64,000 nucleotides of DNA, taken from the NCBI GenBank assembly GCA_030247555.1, contig JAOTSD010000002.1, positions 62,001-126,000 on the forward strand. Direction: 5' to 3'. The DNA is from Siculibacillus sp. Lineage in GTDB: Bacteria > Pseudomonadota > Alphaproteobacteria > Rhizobiales > Ancalomicrobiaceae. Below are positions 33,456 to 43,436 of this stretch, piece by piece. How positions within the stretch are numbered: position 1 is the stretch's first letter; each line of letters starts with the position of its first letter. A model generated the notes under the pieces. That model searched no databases. It was not told where the DNA came from and saw only the letters and a program-made list of their open reading frames with translations. The translations under genes were made by a program, and so were the position numbers.

Positions 33456-35099
33456 ATGCCGGAGACGAAGGGCAGGACGGGCGCGGCGGGGATCCCCTCC
33501 TTCGCCCCGCGCAATCTCTTCGACGACGATCCGATCCTCATCGGGGCGCTCGAGAGCGTGCTGACCCGCGACGTCGAGACTTCGCTCTCCGAACACGGCA
33601 CCTACTGGGGATCGGCCGAGATCCGCGAGCTCGCCCGCCTCGCCGAGGCGAACCCGCCGCGTTTCCTCGGCCACGACCCTTGGGGCGAAAGGCTCGACGT
33701 GGTCGAGTATCATCCCGCCCGCCACGCCCTCGTCCGCCGCTCGGCCGAGACCGGTCTCGGCGTCGCCCTCCACGAGGACGAGAGCCGCGAACCGGGAAAG
33801 CGCCACGTGCTGCGCGCCACCCGCCTCTTCCTCGCCGCCCAGACCGAGATCGCCCATCTCTCGGCGATGTCGACCACCTCCGCCGTGCTCGCCGCTCTGA
33901 CCGGCGCCGGCGACGTCGGCGCCGAGTGGCTGGTCCGTGCCTCGACCCGCCGCTACGACCACCGCCATCTGCCGGTCTCCGCCAAGGCCGGCGTGGCGCT
34001 CGGCTTCGCGCTGGTCGAACGCGACGGCACCTTCCCCGGCGCGCCGACCGCCAATCGCGTCCGCACCACCGAGACCGGCGAATGGCGCTTGGACGGGCGA
34101 GCCTGGTTCGTCGCCGCGCCGATGAACGACGCGATGGTGGTCGCCGGCGAGGGGGTGGAGGGCACCGGCCTCTTCCTGGTGCCGCGCTTCCGCCACGATG
34201 GTACGGTCAACGGGATCGCCATCGAGCGGCTGAAGCCGACGCTCGGCGCCCGTGGCGAGGCCGTCGCCGAACTGCGCTTCGCCGACGCCGAGGCGATCCC
34301 CGTCGGCCGGCCGGATCAGGCCGCCGACCTCGCCGCCCGCGCCACCCAGTTGCTGCGCCACGACGCCCTGACCGCCGCCGCCGGGCTGATGCGCGGGGCG
34401 CTGGCCCGCGCCGTCCACCATGCCCGCCACCGCACCATCGCCGGCGAACCGCTGTTCGACCAACCGCTGATGGCCCGGGTGCTCGCCGACGCCGCCCTCG
34501 ACGGAGCCGCCGCCACCGCGCTCGCCATCCGCATCGCCCTCGCCCTCGATCGTGCCGAGAACGACGATCGCGAAGCCGCCTATGCCCGGCTGGTGGTACC
34601 GGCCGCCAAGTACTGGATCGCCAAGAGTGCCGTGGCGGTTTGCGCCGAGGCGCTCGAATGCCTCGGCGGCAACGGCTTCGCCGAGGACCAGGACCTCGCC
34701 CGATTCTACCGCGACGCGCCACTCGCCGGCCTGACCGCCGGCGCCGGAAACATCATGGCGCTCGACGTGTTGCGCCTCGCCGACGAAGCACCCGAGACCT
34801 TCTCCGCCGCGATCGGCGCCATCGCCGTCGACCTCGACCACCGCTCCAGCACCGAATCGGCCGAGACCATCCGCGCCGCCGCCGAGGCCTGCATCGCCGA
34901 TCAGGGATCCGCCCGCATCCTCACCGAACAGGTGGCGCTGGTGGCCGCCGCCGCGGCGCTGCACCGCTTCGCCCCACGGGTGATCACCGAAGCCTTCACC
35001 GACAGCCGCCTCGCCGGCCCCTGGCGGACGAGCCACGGGATGCTCGACGGCCGCTTCGACGCGCACGGCATCGTCGACTACGTCTTTCCGCCGCCGTGA
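33456..35099 (+). CDS. AidB-like acyl-CoA dehydrogenase
   Basis: A 547-residue flavoprotein of the acyl-CoA dehydrogenase superfamily, closest in layout to AidB, the adaptive-response protein linked to alkylation damage. Signs are HYLRAT-like [13 protein letters not shown], the middle [23 protein letters not shown], and the C-terminal [22 protein letters not shown]. The true substrate of AidB-type proteins is uncertain, and a fatty-acid role is possible. The ATG at 33456 is used because longer frames run into pyrB on the other strand. It stands divergent to pyrB in a place where relatives often carry dprA. Confidence 0.82.
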   Translation: MPETKGRTGAAGIPSFAPRNLFDDDPILIGALESVLTRDVETSLSEHGTYWGSAEIRELARLAEANPPRFLGHDPWGERLDVVEYHPARHALVRRSAETGLGVALHEDESREPGKRHVLRATRLFLAAQTEIAHLSAMSTTSAVLAALTGAGDVGAEWLVRASTRRYDHRHLPVSAKAGVALGFALVERDGTFPGAPTANRVRTTETGEWRLDGRAWFVAAPMNDAMVVAGEGVEGTGLFLVPRFRHDGTVNGIAIERLKPTLGARGEAVAELRFADAEAIPVGRPDQAADLAARATQLLRHDALTAAAGLMRGALARAVHHARHRTIAGEPLFDQPLMARVLADAALDGAAATALAIRIALALDRAENDDREAAYARLVVPAAKYWIAKSAVAVCAEALECLGGNGFAEDQDLARFYRDAPLAGLTAGAGNIMALDVLRLADEAPETFSAAIGAIAVDLDHRSSTESAETIRAAAEACIADQGSARILTEQVALVAAAAALHRFAPRVITEAFTDSRLAGPWRTSHGMLDGRFDAHGIVDYVFPPP

Positions 35100-35168
35100 T
35101 CACGGACCGCCGGGAGAGAACTCACCTCGTCCGGGTCGTGTCGTCCGGACGTTCGTTCTGCCGGCCGC

Positions 35169-35357
35169 TCAGTCCACCGCCAACGGACGCACGGCCGCCG
35201 CCGCCTTCGACGCGGCCTCGAGTCGCGCCATGTCGATCAGATAGGCGAGGAAGGAGTAACCGGAACTCTGGGCGAGGTCGCGCAATTGCGTGGCGACCTG
35301 TTCGATGTACTGAGCCGCCTCGTCCGGTCTCGCCGGCGATCGCACCGCACCGATCAT
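35169..35357 (-). CDS. small conserved alphaproteobacterial protein
   Basis: A 62-residue helical protein. The central stretch EAAQYIEQVATQLRDLAQ followed by GYSFLAYLIDMARLEA resembles a short family that I have seen widely in alphaproteobacteria, with no known function. The ATG at 35357 has AGAGGTGA upstream; an in-frame start 15 codons earlier has no ribosome site. It is monocistronic, placed between the acyl-CoA dehydrogenase and topA. Confidence 0.65.
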   Translation of the reverse strand: MIGAVRSPARPDEAAQYIEQVATQLRDLAQSSGYSFLAYLIDMARLEAASKAAAAVRPLAVD

Positions 35358-35897
35358 TCGGTCACCTCTCGCCGCCGGGACTTCGAACCATCCTCCCCAC
35401 ACCGCCGCGAAGTTTCACCTCGTAGGTCGGAATTCGGAGGGGCACCCGGTTCGGTCGAACGCCCGGCGGCTCGACCAGCGGATTGCCCGTATCCAATCGT
35501 AATGATTGCTGTTTCTACGTCTATCTACTCCCGGTTGTATTTTCTCGGATCCGGGGCGAAAACGCCGTCCACCTCGGCACGGTGACGCCTGCCCCTTGAC
35601 CATCCCCATCCGAGGCCGCATTCAAGAGTGCCTTCGATGCGGTGCGTCTCGGGATGGCTCGCATCGGTTGTATCTGGTTGTATCAGACCCTTTTGCGAGT
35701 ATCGCACTCCTCGCGCCGGCGGACAACGGTGTGGGTGCCGCGACCGTCCGGGGTCGCTCGGAAGAACCCACGGCGCGGACCCGCCGCCGAGCGGAAGCGG
35801 TCGATCGCAGCTCTCTCCACCGTCGGTGCGGGAGATCGCAGTTGAATGCCGGCGGCGTCCGACGCCGACCGGATCGGAGCCTGGAGCGGCGCAGTTC
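35358..35897. other. 540-base gene-free region before topA
   Basis: I see no convincing gene here. A moderately AT-rich stretch around 35485-35560 probably contains promoters for the small protein. GGTTGTATC occurs twice close together near 35664-35682, and a related GGTTGTATT lies at about 35532. These may be regulatory but match no site I know. Confidence 0.4.
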
Positions 35898-38606
35898 ATG
35901 AACGTCGTCATCGTCGAATCGCCGGCCAAAGCGAAGACCATCAACAAGTACCTCGGCCCCGGGTTCACCGTGCTCGCCTCCTACGGCCACGTCCGCGATC
36001 TGCCGGCCAAAGACGGCTCGGTCCGCCCGGACGACGATTTCGCCATGGACTGGGAGGTCGACGGCAAGTCGGCCAAGCGTCTCGCCGAGATCGCTCAGGC
36101 GGTGAAGACGGCCGACAAGCTCATCCTCGCCACCGACCCGGATCGCGAGGGCGAGGCGATCTCTTGGCACGTGCTGCAGGTGCTGCGCGAGAAGCGCGCC
36201 CTCAAGTCCCAGCCGGTCGAGCGCGTCGTCTTCAACGCCATCACCAAGCAATCCGTGCTGGAAGCGATGAAGAAGCCGCGCGAGATCGACGCCGCGCTGG
36301 TCGACGCCTATCTCGCGCGCCGGGCTCTCGACTATCTCGTCGGCTTCACCCTATCGCCGGTGCTGTGGCGCAAGCTCCCCGGCGCCCGCTCGGCCGGTCG
36401 CGTGCAGTCGGTGGCGCTGCGTCTCGTCTGTGATCGCGAGCACGAGATCGAGGTCTTCCGGCCGCAGGAATACTGGTCGATCATCGCCCGCCTCGCCACC
36501 CCGCGGGGCGAGGAGTTCGACGCCCGCGTCGTCGGCTTCGAAGGGCGCAAGCTCGGCCGGCTCGACGTGAAGACCGGCGGCGAGGCGACCCGCATCCGCG
36601 ACATCCTCCAACATGCCGCCATCTCGGTCGCCTCGGTCGACCAGAAGCCGGTCAAGCGCCATCCTTTCCCGCCCTTCACCACCTCGACGCTGCAACAGTC
36701 GGCGAGCTATGCCCTCGGCATGAGCGCGGCGCGCACCATGCAGGTGGCGCAGCGCCTCTACGAAGGCGTCGAGATCGGCGGCGAGACCGTCGGCCTCATC
36801 ACCTACATGCGAACCGACGGCGTCGACATCGCCCCGGAGGGCATCGCCGGCATCCGCAAGGCGATCTCCGAGGACTTCGGCGCCGACTACCTGCCCGAGG
36901 TGCCGCGCAAGTACACCGCCAAGGCCAAGAACGCCCAGGAAGCCCACGAGGCGATCCGCCCGACCGACCTCGCCCGCCGTCCGAAGGACGTGGCGAAGTA
37001 CCTCGAACCCGAGCAGGCCCGCCTCTACGAACTGATCTGGAAGCGCACCGTCGCCAGCCAGATGGAGTCGGCCGTCCTCGATCGCACCACCGTCGAGATC
37101 ACCGCCCTCGCCGGCCCCGAGCGCGTCGATCTGCGCGCCACCGGCTCGGTCGTCCGGTTCGACGGCTTCCTCGCGCTCCATGCCGAGGGTCGCGACGACG
37201 AGGAGGACGAGGAGACCCGCCGCCTGCCGGCCGTGACCCGGGGCGAACTGCTCGCCCGCCGCAAGGTCACCGTCGACCAGCATTTCACCGAGCCGCCACC
37301 GCGCTTCACCGAGGCGACGCTGGTCAAGAAGATGGAGGAACTCGGCATCGGCCGCCCCTCCACCTACGCCGCCACCCTGCAGGTGCTGCGCGACCGCGAA
37401 TACGTCACCCTCGACAAGCGCCGCCTGATCCCCGAGGACAAGGGGCGCCTCGTCATCGCCTTCCTCGAGAGCTTCTTCCGCCGCTACGTCGAATACGACT
37501 TCACCGCGGATCTCGAGGAGAGCCTCGACAAGATCTCCGCCGACGAGGCGTCGTGGAAGGAAGTGCTGCGCGCCTTCTGGGCGGAGTTCTCCGCCGCCAT
37601 CGAGCAGACCCGGGAGTTGCGCGTCGCCGACGTGCTCGACGCCATCGACGCCCTGCTCGGTGCCCACATCTTCCCCGAGAAGGCCGACGGCGGCGATCCG
37701 CGCGCCTGCCCGTCCTGCGGTTCCGGCCGCCTGTCGCTGAAACTCGGCAAGTTCGGCGCCTTCATCGGCTGCTCCAACTATCCCGAATGCCGCTTCACCC
37801 GCCAGATGCAGGCCGCCGGTGCCGATGGCGAGGGCGGCGAAGGCGCCGACGGCGACGGCACGCGGTTGCTCGGTACCGATCCGGAGACCGGGCTCGAAGT
37901 GACCCTGCGCGCCGGCCGCTTCGGCCCCTACGTCCAACTCGGCGAGGGCGACAAGCCGAAGCGCTCGTCGCTGCCCAAGACCTGGTCGCCGGCCGCGATG
38001 GATCTCGGCAAGGCTCTGGCGCTGCTCTCCTTGCCGCGCGAGGTCGGGCCGCACCCGGAAACCGGCAAGCCGATCACCGCCGGCCTCGGCCGCTTCGGCC
38101 CCTTCGTCCTCCACGACGGCACCTATGCCAATCTGCCGAGCCCCGACGAGGTCTTCGAGATCGGCATCAACCGCGCCGTCGCCCTCATCGCCGAGAAGCA
38201 GGCGGGAGGACGCCGTGGCCGCGGCACTCCGGCGGCATTGAAGGACCTCGGCGAGCACCCCTCCCTCGGCGCCGGCTCGATCACCGTGCGCGACGGTCGC
38301 TTCGGCCCCTACGTCAACCACGGCAAGATCAACGCGACGCTGCCCAAGGGCATGTCGCCGGACACCGTGACGCTCGACGTCGCGATGGCGCTCCTCGCCG
38401 AGAAGGCCGCCAAGTCGCCGGTCAAGCCGACGCGTGGCGCGGCCAGGGCGTCGGCCCCGAAGGCCGCCGCGACGAAGGCTCCGGCGACGAAGGCGGCGGC
38501 TTCGAAGACGTCGACCGCGAAGACGGCGAGCGGCGGCGCGAAGACCGAGGCGAAGACCACCGCGGCGGCGAAGAAGCCGGCGCGCGCCGCGAAGAAGAAG
38601 GCCTGA
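35898..38606 (+). CDS. topA: DNA topoisomerase I
   Basis: A 902-residue type IA topoisomerase that relaxes negative supercoils. The toprim domain has VVIVESPAKAKTINKYLG and ATDPDREGEAISWH. The active tyrosine is near Y303 in LITYMRTDGVD. One four-cysteine zinc site (CPSCGSG with CSNYPEC) starts near residue 604. After it come three repeats with GRFGPYV or GRFGPFV cores and a Lys/Ala-rich tail that should bind DNA. Length is normal for alphaproteobacteria. The ATG at 35898 gives the family N-terminus. Confidence 0.97.
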   Translation: MNVVIVESPAKAKTINKYLGPGFTVLASYGHVRDLPAKDGSVRPDDDFAMDWEVDGKSAKRLAEIAQAVKTADKLILATDPDREGEAISWHVLQVLREKRALKSQPVERVVFNAITKQSVLEAMKKPREIDAALVDAYLARRALDYLVGFTLSPVLWRKLPGARSAGRVQSVALRLVCDREHEIEVFRPQEYWSIIARLATPRGEEFDARVVGFEGRKLGRLDVKTGGEATRIRDILQHAAISVASVDQKPVKRHPFPPFTTSTLQQSASYALGMSAARTMQVAQRLYEGVEIGGETVGLITYMRTDGVDIAPEGIAGIRKAISEDFGADYLPEVPRKYTAKAKNAQEAHEAIRPTDLARRPKDVAKYLEPEQARLYELIWKRTVASQMESAVLDRTTVEITALAGPERVDLRATGSVVRFDGFLALHAEGRDDEEDEETRRLPAVTRGELLARRKVTVDQHFTEPPPRFTEATLVKKMEELGIGRPSTYAATLQVLRDREYVTLDKRRLIPEDKGRLVIAFLESFFRRYVEYDFTADLEESLDKISADEASWKEVLRAFWAEFSAAIEQTRELRVADVLDAIDALLGAHIFPEKADGGDPRACPSCGSGRLSLKLGKFGAFIGCSNYPECRFTRQMQAAGADGEGGEGADGDGTRLLGTDPETGLEVTLRAGRFGPYVQLGEGDKPKRSSLPKTWSPAAMDLGKALALLSLPREVGPHPETGKPITAGLGRFGPFVLHDGTYANLPSPDEVFEIGINRAVALIAEKQAGGRRGRGTPAALKDLGEHPSLGAGSITVRDGRFGPYVNHGKINATLPKGMSPDTVTLDVAMALLAEKAAKSPVKPTRGAARASAPKAAATKAPATKAAASKTSTAKTASGGAKTEAKTTAAAKKPARAAKKKA

Positions 38607-38838
38607 GGCGTCGATCCGCGCCTCGGCGCCGATCCCGCCCCCCCCTCGCGACGGTCGCGAGCGCCGACCGGCCGCCGCGGCCGTCGGTCGCACCGCCGCG
38701 CCGGGACGGCGTTCCCTCGCGGATCGCGACGTTTTTAGCGAATTCCGCAAGCCGGCGTTGGGACCCCTTCCCTCAAGATACCCAACTTCGATGCGCCTCC
38801 TCGGGGGAGGTCTTCGCTGGGGACGAGGTGGTGGTCCG

Positions 38839-39720
38839 GTGGGCACGCTCGAGTCGACTGTCCGGCTGACGTCGCGGCGCAGCATTCGCTGTCGCCGTGA
38901 TCTGTGGTTCTTCGTCGGTCGCATCTGCAGTCTGATCGCTCTGGTCGCCGCCGTCGCGGTGATGATCCAGGAGCGCGACTCCGACCTCGCCTCGCAACTC
39001 TCCACCAGCCTCGCCGTCGGCCTCGTCGCCGGCCTGCTCACCGTGCCGATCATCCGCGAGTTCGGCGAGATCTATCTCGACCTGTGGAACTCGACCAGGG
39101 CCCTGCGCGATCTCGCCGCCACCGACCAACAGACCGGGTTGCTCAACAACCGCTCCTTCGTCACCACGGTCTCCGAACGTCTCGCCACCGGACGCCACGT
39201 CGCGCTCCTCGTCGGCGACCTCGACCGCTTCAAGTTGATCAACGACTTCCATGGCCATCTCGTCGGCGACGAGGTGATCGCCCGGGTCGGCGAAGTGCTT
39301 CGCGACATGTTCGACGAGATCGCCGTCCTCGGCCGCATGGGCGGCGAGGAATATGCGGTGATGCTCGAATGCCCCTTCCGCGATCCGGAGGTGGCGCAGG
39401 CCCATGCTTCGGCGATGGCCGAGGAGATGCGCCGCCGCGTCGCCACCATCGTGGTGGAGAGCGAGCGCGGCCGGGTGACCCCGACCGTCTCGATCGGCAT
39501 CGCCCGCAGCTTGCCCGGTTCGACCTTCTCCGAACTCTACGCCCGCGCCGACAAGGCCCTCTACGTCGCCAAGGCCGGCGGCCGCGACCGGGTGGTCGGC
39601 GAACAGGACATCGCCGGACTGGACTCGGAACGGGTGATCGCACAGCACCAGGACCTCTACTGGCGTCCCTCGCCCGCCGCCGTGGTGGTCGACGACGACG
39701 ACGCCGTCGCCTGGGCCTGA
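38839..39720 (+). CDS. membrane-anchored diguanylate cyclase (GGDEF)
   Basis: A protein of about 293 residues with two N-terminal membrane helices (around 23-45 and 52-75) and a C-terminal GGDEF domain that makes cyclic di-GMP. The active motif is the variant GGEEY in GRMGGEEYAVML, with other core segments LLVGDLDRFKLINDFHGH and VSIGIARS. The inhibitory RxxD site is not seen. The GTG at 38839 has GAGG upstream; an ATG at 38791 without ribosome site would add 16 Gly/Arg-rich residues. It lies between topA and rnr, which are closer together in many relatives. Confidence 0.82.
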   Translation: MGTLESTVRLTSRRSIRCRRDLWFFVGRICSLIALVAAVAVMIQERDSDLASQLSTSLAVGLVAGLLTVPIIREFGEIYLDLWNSTRALRDLAATDQQTGLLNNRSFVTTVSERLATGRHVALLVGDLDRFKLINDFHGHLVGDEVIARVGEVLRDMFDEIAVLGRMGGEEYAVMLECPFRDPEVAQAHASAMAEEMRRRVATIVVESERGRVTPTVSIGIARSLPGSTFSELYARADKALYVAKAGGRDRVVGEQDIAGLDSERVIAQHQDLYWRPSPAAVVVDDDDAVAWA

Positions 39721-39836
39721 AGCCTCCCCACCGCCACTCCGCACCGGCCGCCACGCCGTCGCCGACGATCCGCCGCGACAGCACCCGCTCGACGGTCTAT
39801 CCTCGCCGCACCCAGCTCCGCGAGGATGACACCGAC

Positions 39837-42173
39837 TTGGCCCGCCGCCCGAAATCCCCCGTTCCCGCCCGTCCCGCCGCCCGCCCGAAGCTCGGCGACG
39901 CCCTGCCGAGCCGCGAGGAGATCCTCGCCTTCCTCGCCGAGAATCCCGGCGCGGCGGGAAAAAGAGATATCGCGCGTGCCTTCGGCATCACCGGCGGCGC
40001 CAAGATCGCCCTGAAGCGGGTTTTGCGCGAGTTGCAGAGCGACGGCGTGGTGGAGAAGCGCCGCAAGCACTTCACCCCCGCCGGTCAGCTCACCCACGTC
40101 TTCGTCGCCGACGTCACCCGCCGCGACGCCGACGGCGAGTTGCTCGCCACCCCCGACGAGTGGAACGAGGAGGATCACGGTCCCGCGCCGCTCGTCCTGG
40201 TGCTGCCCGAGCCCAAGGGGGGGCGCCGCGCCGGCCCGGTCCGTCCCGCCGCCGGTATCGGCGACCGCCTGCTGCTGAAACTCACCGACGATCTCGACGA
40301 CCTGCCCGACGGCGTCACCTACGCCGCCCGCATCATCCGCGTCCTCGACAAGAAGCCGCCGGCGATGCTCGGCATCGTCCGCCTGGTGCCGGGCGGTGCC
40401 CGCATCGTGCCGATCGACAAGAAGGGGCGCGAGATCGAGGTCGGCGAGGTCGATCTCAAGGACGCCCAGGAGGGCGATCTCGTCGCCCTCGACCTGATCC
40501 GCTCCGGTGGCCGCCTCGGCCTCGCTCGCGCCAAGGTGCGCAGCGTCGTCGGCTCGATGGCCTCCGAGCGCGCCGTCTCCGAGATCGCGCTCCACGTCCA
40601 CAACATCCCGCACATCTTCCCGACGGCGGTGTTGATCGAGGCGGAGAAGTGCGAACCCGCCCCGCAGGGCCGTCGCGAGGACTGGCGCGACCTGCCGCTG
40701 GTCACCATCGACCCGCCCGACGCCAAGGACCACGACGATGCCGTCCACGCCACCCCCGACACCGACCCGGAGAACCCCGGCGGCTGGGTGGTGACCGTCG
40801 CCATCGCCGACGTCGCCCACTACGTCCGCCCGGGCTCCGCCCTCGACCGCGAAGCCCAGCACCGCGGCAATTCGGTCTATTTCCCCGATCGCGTCGTGCC
40901 GATGCTGCCCGAGCGCATCTCCAACGACCTGTGCTCGCTGAAGGAGACCGAGGTGCGCCCGTCGATGGCGGTGCGCATGATCTTCGCCGCCGACGGCCGC
41001 AAGAAGAGCCACACCTTCCACCGCATCCTGATGCGCTCGGCCGCCAAGCTCTCCTACCAGCAGGCGCAAGCCGCGATCGACGGTCGCCTCGACGACAGGA
41101 CCGAGACCCTGATCACCGGCGTGCTGAAGCCGCTCTGGGCGGCCTATGCGGTGTTGAAGAAGGGTCGCGAACATCGCGAGCCGCTGGAGCTCGACCTGCC
41201 CGAGCGCAAGATCCTGCTGAAGCCCGACGGCACCGTCGACAAGGTCGTCGTCCCCGAACGCCTCGATGCCCACAAGTTGATCGAGGAGTTCATGATCCAG
41301 GCCAACGTCGCCGCCGCCGAAACGCTGGAGAAGCACCGGGTGCCGCTGGTCTACCGCATCCACGACGCCCCGTCGGAGGAGAAGGTGACGGCGCTGAAGG
41401 AGTTCCTCTCCACCCTCGACATCAAGCTCGCCTCGCGCGGCGGGCTGAAGCCTTCGATGTTCAACTCGATCCTCGCCAAGGTGGTCGACACGCCGAAGGC
41501 GGGGCTGGTCAACGAGGTGGTGCTGCGCTCCCAGGCCCAGGCCGAGTACAACCCGCAGAACATCGGCCACTTCGGCCTGCATCTGAAGCGCTACGCCCAC
41601 TTCACCTCGCCGATCCGCCGCTACGCCGACCTCATCGTCCATCGAGCGCTGATCCGCGCGCTCGGCCTCGGCCCCGACGGCCTGCCCGAGTCGGTCGACG
41701 ACAAGCTGGAGGCGATCGGCGCCGAGATCTCGGCCGCCGAGCGCCGCGCCATGGCGGCCGAGCGCGACACCATCGATCGTCTCATCGCCCGCTGGCTGAT
41801 GGACCGCATCGGCGCCACCTTCCGCGCCAAGATCTCCGGCGTCACCAAGTCCGGCCTGTTCGTCCGCCTCGACGACACCGGCGCAGACGGCTTCGTGCCG
41901 GCGGCGACCATCGGCGACGACTACTACGTCTACGATCAGGTCACCCACGCCATGATCGGCAGCCGAACCGGCGAAACCTGGCGCCTCGGCGACGCCGTCG
42001 AGGTCAAGCTGGTCGAGGCCCAGCCCTTCGCCGGGGCGCTGCGCTTCGAGCTGATGAGCGAGGGCACGATCGAGCGCGGCATGGGCCGCAAGCGGTTGGC
42101 CGCAGCGCTGGCCAACTCCAAGGTCCGCGGCGGCCCGAGCCGGGGCAGGAAGGGCGCGCCGCGGCGCAACTGA
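39837..42173 (+). CDS. rnr: ribonuclease R
   Basis: A 778-residue 3'-5' exoribonuclease. An N-terminal winged-helix part (EILAFLAENPGAAGKRDIAR) is followed by cold-shock-like domains, the RNB catalytic domain with TIDPPDAKDHDDAVH near residue 293, and a C-terminal S1 domain (ISGVTKSGLFVRLDDTGADG) and basic tail. The start appears to be TTG at 39837 with GAGG upstream; no ATG fits in frame before the conserved region. A palindromic hairpin at 42194-42211 follows the stop without a T-run. Confidence 0.94.
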   Translation: MARRPKSPVPARPAARPKLGDALPSREEILAFLAENPGAAGKRDIARAFGITGGAKIALKRVLRELQSDGVVEKRRKHFTPAGQLTHVFVADVTRRDADGELLATPDEWNEEDHGPAPLVLVLPEPKGGRRAGPVRPAAGIGDRLLLKLTDDLDDLPDGVTYAARIIRVLDKKPPAMLGIVRLVPGGARIVPIDKKGREIEVGEVDLKDAQEGDLVALDLIRSGGRLGLARAKVRSVVGSMASERAVSEIALHVHNIPHIFPTAVLIEAEKCEPAPQGRREDWRDLPLVTIDPPDAKDHDDAVHATPDTDPENPGGWVVTVAIADVAHYVRPGSALDREAQHRGNSVYFPDRVVPMLPERISNDLCSLKETEVRPSMAVRMIFAADGRKKSHTFHRILMRSAAKLSYQQAQAAIDGRLDDRTETLITGVLKPLWAAYAVLKKGREHREPLELDLPERKILLKPDGTVDKVVVPERLDAHKLIEEFMIQANVAAAETLEKHRVPLVYRIHDAPSEEKVTALKEFLSTLDIKLASRGGLKPSMFNSILAKVVDTPKAGLVNEVVLRSQAQAEYNPQNIGHFGLHLKRYAHFTSPIRRYADLIVHRALIRALGLGPDGLPESVDDKLEAIGAEISAAERRAMAAERDTIDRLIARWLMDRIGATFRAKISGVTKSGLFVRLDDTGADGFVPAATIGDDYYVYDQVTHAMIGSRTGETWRLGDAVEVKLVEAQPFAGALRFELMSEGTIERGMGRKRLAAALANSKVRGGPSRGRKGAPRRN

Positions 42174-42333
42174 GCGCCGGGGAGCCCCCCGCCCCTCCCT
42201 CGCGAGGGAGGAGAGTGTCGTACGCCCGCACCTCCGACATCGGTCTCGTCGCGCGCGCACCGGCCCGGTCCCGAACGGCCTTGCGTCGCTCGCCCCGGTC
42301 GCCGAAGCTCGTTCCTCGAGGAGGAACCCGTCC

Positions 42334-42951
42334 ATGCTCACGATCTGGGGCCGCGCCAATTCGGCCAACGTCAAGAAGGTACTGTGGATCGCCGAGGAAC
42401 TCGGCCTCCCCTACGAGCGCATCGATGCCGGCGGCCCCTTCGGCGGGCTCGACACCTCCGAATACCGCGCCATGAACCCGATGGGCCTCGTGCCGGTGCT
42501 CCAGGACGGCGATCTGACCCTGTTCGAATCGAACGTCATCGTCCGCTATCTCGCGGCGCGATACGGGGTCGGCTCGCTGTGGATCGACGACCCGGCCGCC
42601 CGCGCCACGGCCGAGATATGGATGGACTGGCAGCATTCCTTCGCCACGCCCTTCCGCGACGTGGTCTTCGGTATCCTGCGCACCCCGCCGGAGAAGCGCG
42701 ATCACGCCGCCATCGAGCGCGGCATCGCCGAATGCGCCCGGCTTTGGGGCATCGCCGACGCGGCGCTGGCGAAGACGCCGTGGTTCTCCGGCGCGCGGTT
42801 CGGCATCGGCGACGTTCCCGCCGGCTGTTATGCCCACACTTGGCTCCAGTTGCCGATCGACCGGCCGGACCACCCCCACCTCGCCGACTGGTACGCGCGA
42901 TTGCGTCTTCGCCCCGCCTACGCCAAGGTGGTCGCCACGCCGCCGTCGTGA
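42334..42951 (+). CDS. glutathione S-transferase family protein
   Basis: A 205-residue cytosolic GST-fold protein. The N-terminal thioredoxin-like domain has IWGRANSANVKKVLWIAEEL, with Ser10 as the possible glutathione-activating residue, then GLVPVLQDGDLTLFESNVIVRYLA. The C-terminal helical domain includes GARFGIGDVPAGCYAHTW. The ATG at 42334 has AGGAGG upstream. Substrate is unknown. It lies in a run with DUF983 and NUDIX genes. Confidence 0.92.
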   Translation: MLTIWGRANSANVKKVLWIAEELGLPYERIDAGGPFGGLDTSEYRAMNPMGLVPVLQDGDLTLFESNVIVRYLAARYGVGSLWIDDPAARATAEIWMDWQHSFATPFRDVVFGILRTPPEKRDHAAIERGIAECARLWGIADAALAKTPWFSGARFGIGDVPAGCYAHTWLQLPIDRPDHPHLADWYARLRLRPAYAKVVATPPS

Positions 42952-42980
42952 CGGGACGGGCGGCGCGGCAGGGGTTGGAC

Positions 42981-43436
42981 GTGAAGGTTCCATTCGACGA
43001 GGGTGGGGGCGGCGGCGGTCGGTCCGAGCCGGAAAGGCAGGCCGGTCCGGCGCCCCGCTCGGTGAAGCGTGCCATCCTGCGCGGCGCGCAGGGGCGTTGC
43101 CCGGTGTGCGGCACCGGCCACGTCTTCGACGGCTATCTGACGGTCGCTCCCGCCTGTTCGGTCTGTGGTGAGGAGTTGCACCACCATCGCGCCGACGACC
43201 TGCCGCCCTATCTGACCATCCTCGTGGTCGGCCATGTCGTGGTGAGCGGGCTGCTCCTCACCGAACGGCTTTTCACGCTCGAGATATGGGTGCAGATGGC
43301 GATCTGGCTGCCGATGACGGCGGCTCTCGCACTTCTCCTCATCCGCCCGATCAAGGGCGGCGTGGTCGGGCTGCAATGGGCGCTGCGCATGCACGGCTTC
43401 GGCCGGATAGCCGCCCGCGACGAAGGCATCGCATGA
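42981..43436 (+). CDS. DUF983 zinc-ribbon membrane protein
   Basis: A 151-residue DUF983 protein. It has a zinc-ribbon-like CPVCGTGHVFDGYLTVA and CSVCGEELHHH, followed by two membrane helices (about 70-90 and 95-115) and a cytoplasmic end. The function of DUF983 is unknown, and the family is common in alphaproteobacteria, near rnr in many of them. The GTG at 42981 follows AGGGG. Another GTG at 42948 overlaps the GST stop. Confidence 0.88.
   Translation: MKVPFDEGGGGGGRSEPERQAGPAPRSVKRAILRGAQGRCPVCGTGHVFDGYLTVAPACSVCGEELHHHRADDLPPYLTILVVGHVVVSGLLLTERLFTLEIWVQMAIWLPMTAALALLLIRPIKGGVVGLQWALRMHGFGRIAARDEGIA

Noticed and set aside
42194..42211. Terminator after rnr
   Set aside because: The palindrome CCTCCCTCGCGAGGGAGG is perfect but has no T-tract, so termination there is not supported.
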